The notes below the pieces were generated by a model. That model was not told where the DNA came from. It did no database searches and worked only from the letters and a program-made list of their open reading frames with translations. The position numbers and the translations under genes were made by a program. A stretch of DNA of 64,000 nt, taken from contig NZ_JAVAMB010000004.1 in NCBI RefSeq assembly GCF_030730925.1, forward strand, positions 186,001 through 250,000, in the 5' to 3' direction. Source of the stretch: Flavobacterium sp. DG2-3. GTDB taxonomy: Bacteria > Bacteroidota > Bacteroidia > Flavobacteriales > Flavobacteriaceae. Below are positions 50,638 through 60,356 of this stretch, piece after piece (within the stretch, counting starts at the first letter, position 1; each line of letters opens with the position of its first letter).

Positions 50638-53004
50638 TTAAAACCATTTCTTTTTCTTTTTTACTTCATTGTACCCATAACCATATCCGTAACCTTTTGA
50701 GGAAACCGTGTCATTTAATACAATACACATATTAGGAAGTTTCTTTTCTTTATAAAGGGAATTAGCAAACGAAAGCATTCGTTTATCTAGCTTATTTGCT
50801 CGTATAACATAGGCAAATGCATCTGCATTTTTTGCAATAAGCAATGTATCTGCCACTAAAGCAACCGGAGCAGTGTCTACAATAATGTAATCATATTTCT
50901 TTTTCAATTGAATAAAAAGCTCATCAATTTTACTGCTCATTAACAATTCTGCAGGATTTGGTGGAATTACCCCTGCTGGTAAAACATATAAGTCTTTGTA
51001 GTCTTTATGTTTAACGATATACTCTTGAATATTTTGTTCATTAGAAGACAAATAATTTGTTAATCCAATATTAGTCACAGCCATAAGTTCATTAATTTTT
51101 GGGCTTCTAATATCCATACCAATTAATAAAACTCGTTTTCCAGATAAAGCAAAAGTAGCTGCTAAATTTGCAGATAATAGTGTTTTTCCTTCTCCAGCAA
51201 AAGTTGAAGTAACAAAAATTGTTTTCGCAACATTTTGAGGGACACTATTTAACATAAACTCCAAATTAGTACGAACAATCCTCAGAGCTTCTGAAGAACT
51301 ATCTCTGCTTTCCGATTTAATAAGTTCCTTAACATTATCAAAAGTAGGTATGTCTCCTATAAATGGAATTTGTGTATTGCCATCTAAATCTAATTTGCTC
51401 TTTATTTTTGTATCGAATAAATCCCTCGTATAAATTATTCCATACGGAATTATAAGTCCCAATAAGATTCCTGCCAGATATACTATTTTTTTCTTAGGAC
51501 TTATAGGATTTTTTTCTTCTTTCGCAACATCAATTACACGAGCATTGGGTTCTGTTGCTGCTAGAGAAATTGTTGTTTCCTCTCTTTTTTGAAGTAAATA
51601 GATATAAAGTTCTTCTTTTACTTTCTGCTGTCTTTCTATTACTCTAAACTGGCGTTCCTGCAACGGAATTTTTTCGATTTTATTTTTTAAAATACCTTCT
51701 TGTCCTTTTAAATCGCGAATTTTAATCTGAAGATTAGATTGTGCTTGTTTTAAACTTTGAGAGATATTTGATTTTAAAGACGAAATTTGCTCGTTAAGTT
51801 TTAAAACAGCAGGGTTTTCAGCGGTAGCAGATTTTAAAATCCTATTGCGGTCAAGAACAAGCTGATTATACGAATTCATCAGAGAACTTGATTCTCCTTG
51901 ATCTGAAATTAGGTTTGTTGGAAGTAAATCCGAATTATTGCTTTTTTTTAGAAAATCTAAAAGAGAAGAAACCACATTCAATTGAATTTCAGTTTCTACA
52001 CCTTTTTTATTATATTCATTAGAGCCATCAATAAACAGCTTAGCTTGAGATTCTATATCAGCCAATTGGTTTATTTTTTTAAAACTTTCAACATGCTGTT
52101 CAACTCCGCTCAATTCCTCCGAGATTAAGATTAAACGGTTTGTAATAAAAGTTGAAGTATTTTCAGAAATTAAATTTCTATCCTCTGCAGCATCTCTATT
52201 ATAAATTTGAACCATTGTATTCAAGAAATCTTTTGCTTTTTGAGAAACAGGATCAGAGACTGATAGACTAACCACGCTGCTCGTCTTGCTTACAGGTTCT
52301 ACCCTAAGAGATTTTTGAAATGTCATGGCAATATCATCCAATGGCTTGACAGCAATATAAATGGGTTTAAATTTATCGGAAGATTTTTTTTCAAAAAAAA
52401 CAGTTTTCTCAACAATGAAAGTTCCAATCGAAGTAAGTATTTTTTCACCATATTTATATTCTTTTTTATTAGAAACAAGCATGCTTTCGTCTTCATTTGC
52501 CACATCTTCTAAAGTAAATGTATTTGGGCTTAAAAACTTTAACTTTAAGCCCATCTCAGATTCATCAAAAAGATTTGACTTATTTACAAAAAATACTTTT
52601 ATGGGAGCTTCTCCATAAATATCTTGGTCATTTAAAGTTCTTTTAATATATAGGGTTACATTAAGATTTAATTTTTGAATTGTCTTTTCAACTAATGTTC
52701 TAGATTTTAAAATTTCAATTTCGTTGTCTACATTACTTTTCATATTTGATCCAAAACCTAAATCTGAAAACATTGATAATTGAGAAAGCATACTTCCCTT
52801 TTTTTCATCTTTTACTAATATAGTAGTAGTAGCCTCATACCGCGATGTTGCATATTGCAAGTACACAAAAGAGCATAAAAGTCCCAATACCACACTCAAT
52901 AAAAACCACTTCCAGTAAATAATATATTTTTCAAACTGCTCACGGAAATTTAAGCCTTCATTATCTTCGTTTGTAAAATCATCATAGAAATCTTGATTTT
53001 GCAT
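50638..53004 (-). CDS. Wzc-type polysaccharide co-polymerase / tyrosine autokinase
   Basis: 788 residues. Membrane segment 1 (about 33-52), a long periplasmic Wzz part with coiled coils (about 290-480), segment 2 (about 508-527, YLAGILLGLIIPYGII), then a BY-kinase domain: FAGEGKTLLSANLA (Walker A, 604-608), LIGMDIRSP (A') and DYIIVDTAP (Walker B). The C-terminus has GYGYGYGYNE with Tyr772, 774, 776 and 778, the autophosphorylation cluster. It sets chain length and couples to the Wza export channel. Starts 6 bp after wza; a PHP phosphatase gene is nearby at 48276. Confidence 0.95.
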   Translation of the reverse strand: MQNQDFYDDFTNEDNEGLNFREQFEKYIIYWKWFLLSVVLGLLCSFVYLQYATSRYEATTTILVKDEKKGSMLSQLSMFSDLGFGSNMKSNVDNEIEILKSRTLVEKTIQKLNLNVTLYIKRTLNDQDIYGEAPIKVFFVNKSNLFDESEMGLKLKFLSPNTFTLEDVANEDESMLVSNKKEYKYGEKILTSIGTFIVEKTVFFEKKSSDKFKPIYIAVKPLDDIAMTFQKSLRVEPVSKTSSVVSLSVSDPVSQKAKDFLNTMVQIYNRDAAEDRNLISENTSTFITNRLILISEELSGVEQHVESFKKINQLADIESQAKLFIDGSNEYNKKGVETEIQLNVVSSLLDFLKKSNNSDLLPTNLISDQGESSSLMNSYNQLVLDRNRILKSATAENPAVLKLNEQISSLKSNISQSLKQAQSNLQIKIRDLKGQEGILKNKIEKIPLQERQFRVIERQQKVKEELYIYLLQKREETTISLAATEPNARVIDVAKEEKNPISPKKKIVYLAGILLGLIIPYGIIYTRDLFDTKIKSKLDLDGNTQIPFIGDIPTFDNVKELIKSESRDSSSEALRIVRTNLEFMLNSVPQNVAKTIFVTSTFAGEGKTLLSANLAATFALSGKRVLLIGMDIRSPKINELMAVTNIGLTNYLSSNEQNIQEYIVKHKDYKDLYVLPAGVIPPNPAELLMSSKIDELFIQLKKKYDYIIVDTAPVALVADTLLIAKNADAFAYVIRANKLDKRMLSFANSLYKEKKLPNMCIVLNDTVSSKGYGYGYGYNEVKKKKKWF

Positions 53005-53010
53005 TTTTTC

Positions 53011-53790
53011 TTATTTAAATATTAAAACTGAAAGTGAAACTAAAATGGAAACCGCAGATATTATTACTGAGGTATTTGGTCCTACTGCAGACGAATTCAC
53101 TTTTGTTTTATTTGGCTCAACATAAACTACATCGTTTTGAGCTAAATAATAAAATGGAGAATTAATAAAATCAGACTTGGTAATATTTACTCTGTTATAA
53201 GATTTCTTGCCGTTAGTTTCTCTTATAATTAAGATGTTGTTTCTTTTCCCGTAAACAGTTAAATCTTTTCCCATACTCAATGCTTCTATTAAAGTAATCC
53301 TTTCAGAAGCAACAGAATAGGTTCCAGGCATATTGACCTCACCTTGTAAAGAAATTTTAAAGTTGGTAATACGAAGATTGATAATTGGATTTTTGATGTA
53401 GCCACTAATTTTATTTTGCAGTAAATGAAGTACTTCAGTACGAGACAATCCTCCTACTTTAATTTTTCCTAAAACTGGAAACTCAATATTTCCCTCAAAA
53501 TCAACTAGATATTGCTGTACAGTTTCCTGTCCACGTGTTATGTCTAATCTATTTCCAGAAGTACTGTAGGTTTTTAAATTAAATGGTAAAGCCGCTTCGA
53601 CATCATCTGCAGAAACTATAATCATTAATAAGTCATCAGGCTGTATTTTAACTTCATAGGATTCTCCTCCCTTATCGGTAATTTTATCAATATCCTGATA
53701 ATAAACAATATTTTTCCGTGAAGCACAGGAGAACAAGAATAATAGTGATAAAAAAACAACGCTTTTTATCCAAAACATTTTAGATTTCAT
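53011..53790 (-). CDS. Wza-type polysaccharide export lipoprotein
   Basis: 259 residues with lipoprotein signal LLFLFSC (Cys22) and ASRKNIVYYQD. Poly_export domain (about 45-140) with IQPDDLLMIIVSADD, then an SLBB-type domain (about 145-215), and a C-terminal hydrophobic helix (NTSVIISAVSILVSLSVLIFK). Shorter than E. coli Wza; the C-terminal anchor is common in Bacteroidota. It forms the outer-membrane exit for the capsule or exopolysaccharide. Directly upstream of wzc. Confidence 0.94.
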   Translation of the reverse strand: MKSKMFWIKSVVFLSLLFLFSCASRKNIVYYQDIDKITDKGGESYEVKIQPDDLLMIIVSADDVEAALPFNLKTYSTSGNRLDITRGQETVQQYLVDFEGNIEFPVLGKIKVGGLSRTEVLHLLQNKISGYIKNPIINLRITNFKISLQGEVNMPGTYSVASERITLIEALSMGKDLTVYGKRNNILIIRETNGKKSYNRVNITKSDFINSPFYYLAQNDVVYVEPNKTKVNSSAVGPNTSVIISAVSILVSLSVLIFK

Positions 53791-53859
53791 TTTATTAAAA
53801 ATTTTAATAATCGCATTGCAATTATTTTTTGAAAGTATTTATAAGAAGCTGTACTACAC

Positions 53860-55275
53860 TCAATACGCATTTTTCTCACCATGGAAAATATTTAGAACTG
53901 TTTTAATAATGATTCTAAAATCTAGCAGTAAACTCCAGTTTTCGATATACCAAATATCATAATCAACTCTGTTTTTCATATCTACAAGCTCCTTGGTTTC
54001 ACCTCTATAGCCATTTACCTGAGCCCACCCAGTAATACCCGGTTTTGCATAATGACGAACTAAATAATTATTGATTAGCTCCCGATATTGATTAGTATGA
54101 TTTACCATGTGTGGTCTAGGCCCGACAACTGACATATCTCCAATTAAGACATTAAAAAACTGAGGAAGTTCATCTATACTAGTCTTACGCATAAAGGCAC
54201 CAAACTTTGTAACTCTGCAATCCCCTTTGTGAGCCTGCTTAGTGTCTGACGCATTATTTATTTTCATACTTCTAAACTTTAAACATTTAAAAGATTGATT
54301 ATCTCTTCCAGAACGTTCTTGCTTAAAAAATACTGGCCCACGAGATTCTATTTTTATAATAAACATTACAACGGGAAACAGCCAAGGAAATATTAACAGG
54401 ATTACAAGTGCAGAGAAACATAGATCGAATACTTTTTTTATAAATCGATTGACTGCGTATTCTAAAGGTTCGGGGTGAAAAATTAAAATCGGAGTATTTT
54501 GATAATATGAAACTTGAACTCTATTAGATTTTGTGTACTGCTGAAAATCGGGAACAAATTTGATTCGAACCATATTCTGATCGCAAATTTGTGTCAATTT
54601 ATTTATTACAGAAATTTGGTTAATGTGAAGTGCAATATACATTTCATCGACTTTTTCGCTTTTAATGAATTCTTCAATTTCATCAAAACCTCCAATGTAA
54701 GTCTCCTCTTTTTCAAGTGTTATTGGACTGTCATCAAAAAAACCTAAAAACCGATATCCATTTGTTAAATCCTTAGCTAGAGTTTTTCTAATCTGTTTTC
54801 CCGCTACATTTGCTCCAACAATGACAAAATTTCTAAAATTATAGCCTTTAGCCCTAATGCATTTTAATAATTTCATCGATGTATATCTGGAAAACATCAG
54901 GAGTATAAAAAAGAATATATAGAAATAACCTAACCTAAATCTAGATATATCAGAATAGTTTAAAAAGAAAACAAATGCTATAATTATTGATGCATGAATT
55001 ACAATCTTTTTAATTGTTCTTGTTAGCATCGACTCTATAGGTTCGATTCGAATTATTCTATACGAATCATTAAAGAGCAATAAGGAAATCCATACTAAAT
55101 TACCTAATAATGATATGGTCTGTACTTCTTTTAAATGCAATCTTCCTACATTACCATATCTTGCAATAATAGATAATACAATGCATAAATTGAAAATTGC
55201 TAAATCTGAAAGAATAAAAATTAGTTTGAAATAACGGGAAAAGCGATATTGGGCTAATCCTTGCAAAATATTCAT
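53860..55275 (-). CDS. Undecaprenyl-phosphate glycosyl-1-phosphate transferase (priming enzyme, copy B)
   Basis: 471 residues with the same domain order as the copy at 49025: N-terminal membrane segments, KGYNFRNFVIVGANVAGKQI, and the transferase domain with GPVFFKQERSGRDNQSF, LKFRSMKIN, RKTSIDELPQFFNVL, VGPRPHM and GITGWAQVNGYRG. The two differ through the N-terminal and middle domains but stay closely alike at the C-terminus. Lies in the main capsule transcript, 69 bp ahead of wza and 5 bp after the upstream glycosyltransferase, so it is the more likely primer of this locus. Confidence 0.95.
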   Translation of the reverse strand: MNILQGLAQYRFSRYFKLIFILSDLAIFNLCIVLSIIARYGNVGRLHLKEVQTISLLGNLVWISLLLFNDSYRIIRIEPIESMLTRTIKKIVIHASIIIAFVFFLNYSDISRFRLGYFYIFFFILLMFSRYTSMKLLKCIRAKGYNFRNFVIVGANVAGKQIRKTLAKDLTNGYRFLGFFDDSPITLEKEETYIGGFDEIEEFIKSEKVDEMYIALHINQISVINKLTQICDQNMVRIKFVPDFQQYTKSNRVQVSYYQNTPILIFHPEPLEYAVNRFIKKVFDLCFSALVILLIFPWLFPVVMFIIKIESRGPVFFKQERSGRDNQSFKCLKFRSMKINNASDTKQAHKGDCRVTKFGAFMRKTSIDELPQFFNVLIGDMSVVGPRPHMVNHTNQYRELINNYLVRHYAKPGITGWAQVNGYRGETKELVDMKNRVDYDIWYIENWSLLLDFRIIIKTVLNIFHGEKNAY

Positions 55276-55280
55276 GATAA

Positions 55281-56375
55281 TTACTTTAAAATATCTTTAA
55301 AATGATTGGCATACTGATCTATAATTATCTTCCAATCATAAAAATCAATTATTTTTCTTTTGTTATTCGCTAACATTTCCTGAAACCATTCTAAATGATA
55401 GTCTGTACTTATCAAATGATTTGCGACATCATCTGCATCTAAAAAATAAATTGCATCATCACCTAATATATATTTGTTGAAATCATTGTAATTTGCACAT
55501 ATTAGACTATTAGATGCCATTGCTTCAAGCAAAGATGGATTTGTACCTCCGACGGTATGCCCATGAAAATAAATTCGTGAATAAAACCTCAAATTGTTTA
55601 AGATATCTATATCGTAAATACTTCCTAAAAATTGAATTTGTGAATAATTTGAAAATTTAGTTTTTAGATATGTCCCATAAGATGTTTCATAATTCCCTAT
55701 AACTAGAAAAGGATTTTTTAAGTCTGATTTAGAAACACCCTCTAAAATAATTTCAATACTATTTTCAGGTTCTAATCTTGCAATTAGCATATCAAAATTA
55801 AAAGCAGATAACTTGTATTTTTCAAGTACATCTGTCCTATTATTTTCAAAAAGAGTGGCTCCATAAGCAATATAGGTAGACGATACATTATATTTGTTTT
55901 TTAGATAATTTTGTATTCCAATTGAATCAGAAATTAAATGATCACTACATTTAACAGCAAGATATTCAGCATACTCTAGAAACTTTTTAACTAGTTTCGA
56001 GTACTTGGTTCTTTTCCATTCTAGACCATCCATATTTGTAGTAATCACAGCCTTTCTAGGCATTAACCAACTCCAAATAGAACTACTTGTGTATCCTAAC
56101 TGCAATACGATATCGCAATTTTGCTTTCTGACATCTAAAATGCAATTTAAATCATAGATAAACTGTCCTGCTGTACCAAGTCTATCTTCTGGATCATAGC
56201 AATGGACAATTTGTACACCATTCCATTGTTTTTCCTGATAAGGATGATTATGGGAATTATAAACAATAACTTCAAATCCTTGCTTTATTAAACCTAAAGC
56301 AAGATATTCTGCACATTGTTCAAAACCTCCATAATAATTAGGAATCCCTCTAGTTCCTATTATTGAGATTTTCAT
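55281..56375 (-). CDS. DUF1972-containing glycosyltransferase (rhamnosyltransferase-like)
   Basis: 364 residues, GT-B fold. The N-terminal DUF1972 signature KISIIGTRGIPNYYGGFEQCAEYLA is complete; WSWLMPRKAVITTNMDGLEWKR follows, and a GT1/4-type C-terminal half has GHTVGGTNPSLLEAMAS. Adds a sugar in repeat-unit assembly, often rhamnose or fucose in relatives, unproven here. Overlaps the upstream GT4 gene by 4 bp. Confidence 0.92.
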   Translation of the reverse strand: MKISIIGTRGIPNYYGGFEQCAEYLALGLIKQGFEVIVYNSHNHPYQEKQWNGVQIVHCYDPEDRLGTAGQFIYDLNCILDVRKQNCDIVLQLGYTSSSIWSWLMPRKAVITTNMDGLEWKRTKYSKLVKKFLEYAEYLAVKCSDHLISDSIGIQNYLKNKYNVSSTYIAYGATLFENNRTDVLEKYKLSAFNFDMLIARLEPENSIEIILEGVSKSDLKNPFLVIGNYETSYGTYLKTKFSNYSQIQFLGSIYDIDILNNLRFYSRIYFHGHTVGGTNPSLLEAMASNSLICANYNDFNKYILGDDAIYFLDADDVANHLISTDYHLEWFQEMLANNKRKIIDFYDWKIIIDQYANHFKDILK

Positions 56376-57457
56376 TTATTTAAAACTAAATTATAAGCCT
56401 TTAATGTCTTTTGTGCCGTTTTTTCCCAAACATATTCAGCTAATATTAAATCCTTTAAAGAGTTGTTCTTTTCTTTACTATAAGCAAGCAAAACTGCATT
56501 TTTAATAGAGCGAACATCATCAGGTTCACAATAAAAAGCAAAATCCTTAAAATATTCTTCTGTATCACCTTTTCGAGTAATAACAATATTACAATCCATA
56601 ACAGCAGCTTCTATCGAAATTAATCCAGTGGTTTCGAACCAACTAGGAAGAACATGTACCTTTGACGCTTTCAAAATTGCTGCTAATTCTTTGTGACTAA
56701 CATGGTCAATCATTTGCATATTTTCATTTTCTTCAACTATTTTTTTACACTCTTTATAATAATCTAAGTGATTGGGCGCAGGCTTTCCTATTATTGTCAA
56801 ATACAAATCTGATCCCCGTAGTGCTTTTATTAAATTCAATTGGTTTTTTAGTCCTTCAATTCTTCCAACGCAAAGAATATGATTTTTAAAATTTTCGTTT
56901 GGAATAATTCCGTCGTTAAAAACTTTTAGATCTATTGAATTTGGTATTTTTAGATATGGTGTCTTAACATTATATTTTTTGACAAATCGTATATATTCGC
57001 TATGTGAGTTTGGAAGCAGAAGACTTGCTTTGTCAGCAATATATTTAACTGATTTTCTATGGCCATTTAACAGATAGAATTTGGAATTTATTTTATCCCC
57101 ATTTTTTAAAAATCTTGCAATAGTTTTTGCATACTCTAATGTATCACTGCTAAATAATTTTGTCAATAGCCCAATAGCACCACTTCGATTTCTTTCAAAT
57201 TCACTATAATCAACAAATATTGTAGAAACTATAAATGGGAGTCTAGATTTTAAAATGTGGGGCAAAATGTCATCTGGTCGAATGATATTAAAGAAATGTA
57301 TTAAATCATAAGTAGAATAATCAATAGTGTCAGAGCCAATACATAAGTCTACTATAATACCAAACTCTCTTAGATATTTAGCCGTATTATTTATTTGAAC
57401 CGTATCGCCACCAGGCACTGTGTTTAGTGTCTTTCTGGCAACCATTAAAACTTTCAT
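56372..57457 (-). CDS. Glycosyltransferase family 4
   Basis: 361 residues. The N-terminal half with MVARKTLNTVPGGDTVQINNTAKYL and the C-terminal half with ILCVGRIEGLKNQLNLIKAL and LPSWFETTGLISIEAAVM (E-x7-E nucleotide-sugar motif) are typical retaining GT-B enzymes. Donor unknown. Overlaps the next gene by 4 bp, so translation is coupled. Confidence 0.92.
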   Translation of the reverse strand: MKVLMVARKTLNTVPGGDTVQINNTAKYLREFGIIVDLCIGSDTIDYSTYDLIHFFNIIRPDDILPHILKSRLPFIVSTIFVDYSEFERNRSGAIGLLTKLFSSDTLEYAKTIARFLKNGDKINSKFYLLNGHRKSVKYIADKASLLLPNSHSEYIRFVKKYNVKTPYLKIPNSIDLKVFNDGIIPNENFKNHILCVGRIEGLKNQLNLIKALRGSDLYLTIIGKPAPNHLDYYKECKKIVEENENMQMIDHVSHKELAAILKASKVHVLPSWFETTGLISIEAAVMDCNIVITRKGDTEEYFKDFAFYCEPDDVRSIKNAVLLAYSKEKNNSLKDLILAEYVWEKTAQKTLKAYNLVLNK

Positions 57458-57508
57458 TCAATCAATTAGTCAATAACCAGTCTCTTTTAACAGCAAACTG
57501 ATATTAAT

Positions 57509-58393
57509 TTATAGCTTAATATTTTTATGTTTATTTAAATAACCATCTGCAAATTCACTGATTATGCTTAAATAAACTTTTGTTTTTTTTTGTTTAATAA
57601 ATTCAAAAAAAAGTCTGTAAATTAAAATTGCAATATGTGATTTTAGAATTTTCACTTTTACTTTTAAACTTGAAACAGAATTATCAATTATTCTTTCGGA
57701 CCTGCCTAACTCTTTTGCATAATCCAAAACATAATTTTCATTTAACTTGTCATTTATTTTATGGAGAATATTTTGATTAGGATGATAAAACATTTTATAC
57801 CCTTTTTTATGTGCTCTATTTTGATAATCTATCTCCTCACCTCCGGCAAGTTTTTTCTTCGTACGTCCTAATTCATTATCATAAAAGCCAATATTTAAGG
57901 CATCTTTTTTTCTTATAGCAAAATTCCCTCCCATCAAATGTTTAACATATTTTGGCTGATCACCTAAATCAAAAACACTTACCAAAAAATAATATTTTCT
58001 TGGAAGCCAATCAGGAATCTTGATTTTAAAAGGTAAAACTTTACCCCCAGCTACAATAATATTGTTATTCGAAAAAATTTCATCACAAGTATTGAAATAA
58101 TCTTTTACTAGTTCTATATCATCATCTAGATAAACTAGAATTTCTCCCTTAGATTCCTTAATTCCTCGATTTCTAGCATTTGACAAACCTTGGTTAACCT
58201 CTAAAAAATACTTTATAAAGCTATGTTTTTCATATTTATACTTAAGACTACTTGTACTATCCGTCGAATTATTGTCTACTATGAGAATTTCTGTATCATT
58301 TCTATGTTTTACATCTTTTAAAATAGACTCAATTGTTTCTTCTAGTAAATAAAATCTATTGTATGAGCATATAATTATACTATATTTAATCAT
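57509..58393 (-). CDS. Glycosyltransferase family 2
   Basis: Start set at the internal Met (58391-58393), which begins MIKYSIIICSYNRFYLLEE, the family N-terminus; a longer reading frame adds 13 non-conserved residues. About 294 residues with TEILIVDNNSTDST and VYLDDDIELV (metal-binding Asp run), GGNFAIRK and GGEEIDYQNRAHKKG. This start overlaps the stop of the upstream polymerase gene by 8 bp. Very low GC, like its neighbours. Confidence 0.92.
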   Translation of the reverse strand: MIKYSIIICSYNRFYLLEETIESILKDVKHRNDTEILIVDNNSTDSTSSLKYKYEKHSFIKYFLEVNQGLSNARNRGIKESKGEILVYLDDDIELVKDYFNTCDEIFSNNNIIVAGGKVLPFKIKIPDWLPRKYYFLVSVFDLGDQPKYVKHLMGGNFAIRKKDALNIGFYDNELGRTKKKLAGGEEIDYQNRAHKKGYKMFYHPNQNILHKINDKLNENYVLDYAKELGRSERIIDNSVSSLKVKVKILKSHIAILIYRLFFEFIKQKKTKVYLSIISEFADGYLNKHKNIKL

Positions 58394-59534
58394 GATAGAA
58401 TATAAATTGTATTGGTGCAACTTCTGCGGCATTATTATAGATACCTCTGTAATAAAACAAAAGCATCGCTATGCAAACTAAAAGCGCAATAGGTTTAATA
58501 ATTTTTGTTTCAGATTTTTTTAAAACCTTAAAGATGTAAAGCATCAGGAAGGATAATATGATTAGTCTGAAAAATATAAAGTAATCAGAAATTCTTTCAA
58601 GTATAAAGTTGCCCTTGAACATTCTCGAAAGTATAACTCCTATAAAAAATAGATTATAATATTGTATAAAATAATATTTTTTAAAACTTTCTTTTAATCT
58701 ATTATAGAATATGATAATCATAAAATCAATAAAAAAAAACAGAAAAACAGATAAACCTTCACCAACCATATGTTCCTCAGTATAATCACGAAGCATATCT
58801 AAATTTTCCATATAATAATTATAACCTAGTAGATTAATCAAAGGGTTTAAGTAATTTAAAAGAATCATAAAAAACTTTGGAAGAATAAAAACTGCTGATA
58901 AAAAAAAAACAATTTGCTTTTTTACATTTTTAAACCACTCAATCTTTATTACTGGCAGTAAGATAAATAGTAAGGAAACTGTTTTGTGTATAGACAAGGC
59001 TAATATTGCCATCAAAAAAAGCGTGTAGTAATTCTTTTTATTTAATAATTGTATGCAATACATAGATATTAAAAATGCTAATGTCTGTCTCATTGCATTC
59101 ATGCTTACAAAAAAAAGAAGACTAGTAAAAAAAAAATAAAGATACCAATACCTTATAAAAGGAATACTTTTTAAAAAGAGCATCAAAAAAAGTATTTGTA
59201 AAAAAGCAATAACAATGAATAATGAGTAACTCTCAAATCCAAAATTAACAAGAAATTTGTTCAGAAAAACAAATCCAAAATCATTATCAACAGGGAAATT
59301 GCCAGTATATTTCAGTTCTTTATACCACTGTGTGTAACCTGCATAATCTCTACCGACATTATACCTTAAACCAATAATTAATGTGTAAAAAAGTACAGGA
59401 ATAATAAAACCTGGCACATTTAAATCTAGTTCAACCCTATTGTTAATCCTCTTTTCTTTAACGAAAATTTTAAAAAAAACAATTACTAATATTGGAAACA
59501 AAGTATAAAATACATATGTAGCTGTATCTTCCAA
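58386..59534 (-). CDS. EpsG-family polysaccharide polymerase (Wzy)
   Basis: 382 residues with about 10-12 membrane segments. LRYNVGRDYAGYTQWYKELK in the first large loop and FVSMNAMRQTLAFLISMY are the EpsG hallmarks. Joins repeat units into chains on the periplasmic side. With Wzx, Wza and Wzc in the same transcript it completes a Wzx/Wzy-dependent system. Extremely low GC and low complexity, as polymerase genes often are. Confidence 0.88.
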   Translation of the reverse strand: MEDTATYVFYTLFPILVIVFFKIFVKEKRINNRVELDLNVPGFIIPVLFYTLIIGLRYNVGRDYAGYTQWYKELKYTGNFPVDNDFGFVFLNKFLVNFGFESYSLFIVIAFLQILFLMLFLKSIPFIRYWYLYFFFTSLLFFVSMNAMRQTLAFLISMYCIQLLNKKNYYTLFLMAILALSIHKTVSLLFILLPVIKIEWFKNVKKQIVFFLSAVFILPKFFMILLNYLNPLINLLGYNYYMENLDMLRDYTEEHMVGEGLSVFLFFFIDFMIIIFYNRLKESFKKYYFIQYYNLFFIGVILSRMFKGNFILERISDYFIFFRLIILSFLMLYIFKVLKKSETKIIKPIALLVCIAMLLFYYRGIYNNAAEVAPIQFIFYHD

Positions 59535-59566
59535 AATATTTTATTAGTTTAATAAAATTTGTTTTA

Positions 59567-60355
59567 TTAACGAATTTGATCCAAAATTTTAATCTTATTG
59601 GAATGATTTACACGCTTTTCCCTTGAAGGTAACGCCATAAAATCTCCATATTCATCTATCAAATATTGATCTACGTCATTAGGTGCATTAAATTCAAAGT
59701 CTTCGAACTTGATTTTTCGTACTGGAAAGCATGTCGCTAATTTGTGTGGAGCATAAAAACCAGTTCCATATGCATGAGAAAATCTATTTACAATAAATAA
59801 TCCAATAAACCTTAATCCAAAAACTACCAACGAAGAGATATAATAAACTAATTTTGAAATTAATTGCCAAAGAATGCCTTTTTTAAACTTGTATTTTAAT
59901 TCACTATATCTACAATCTAAAGGCTTTTTAATTTTTTCATTTATACAAATTTGTTCAAATGGAAAAATGTCTATAAAAAGACCATTGAATTTATAGCCGA
60001 ATTCTATAGTGCAATTTTCTTCAATCTCAGAATTTAAATCTCGTATTTTAGCAAAACAATGTTTATAATTAGAATCCGTTTTTCTAGTTTGCAACTTATA
60101 ATTTTCTGGAAGTTCTTTTTCAAGACAATTTAATAATCTTTGATAATCTTTTTTCTCTACCCCCACATCAAAATCATCATCCCAAGGGATAAATCCTCCA
60201 TGACGTCTTGCACCCAACAATGTACCAGACATTAACCAATATGTTACATTATGTTTGTGGCAGATACTATCAAATTCTTTCGCAATTTCTAAAATACGTA
60301 ATTGTCCTTTTCGCAAATCAGACCCAATTGGGTTATATTCAGATAAATCTTCCAT
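59567..60355 (-). CDS. LicD-family phosphotransferase
   Basis: 262 residues. The LicD block is intact: NVTYWLMSGTLLGARRHGGF and IPWDDDFDVGV (Asp59-Asp61, Asp63), with a metal-dependent nucleotidyltransferase-like fold. Family members move phosphocholine, phosphoribitol or phosphoglycerol from a CDP donor to a sugar. With two cytidylyltransferases and an SDR in the same operon, a CDP-alditol donor is likely. Located 1 bp from the flippase gene. Confidence 0.92.
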   Translation of the reverse strand: MEDLSEYNPIGSDLRKGQLRILEIAKEFDSICHKHNVTYWLMSGTLLGARRHGGFIPWDDDFDVGVEKKDYQRLLNCLEKELPENYKLQTRKTDSNYKHCFAKIRDLNSEIEENCTIEFGYKFNGLFIDIFPFEQICINEKIKKPLDCRYSELKYKFKKGILWQLISKLVYYISSLVVFGLRFIGLFIVNRFSHAYGTGFYAPHKLATCFPVRKIKFEDFEFNAPNDVDQYLIDEYGDFMALPSREKRVNHSNKIKILDQIR

Positions 60356-60356
60356 C

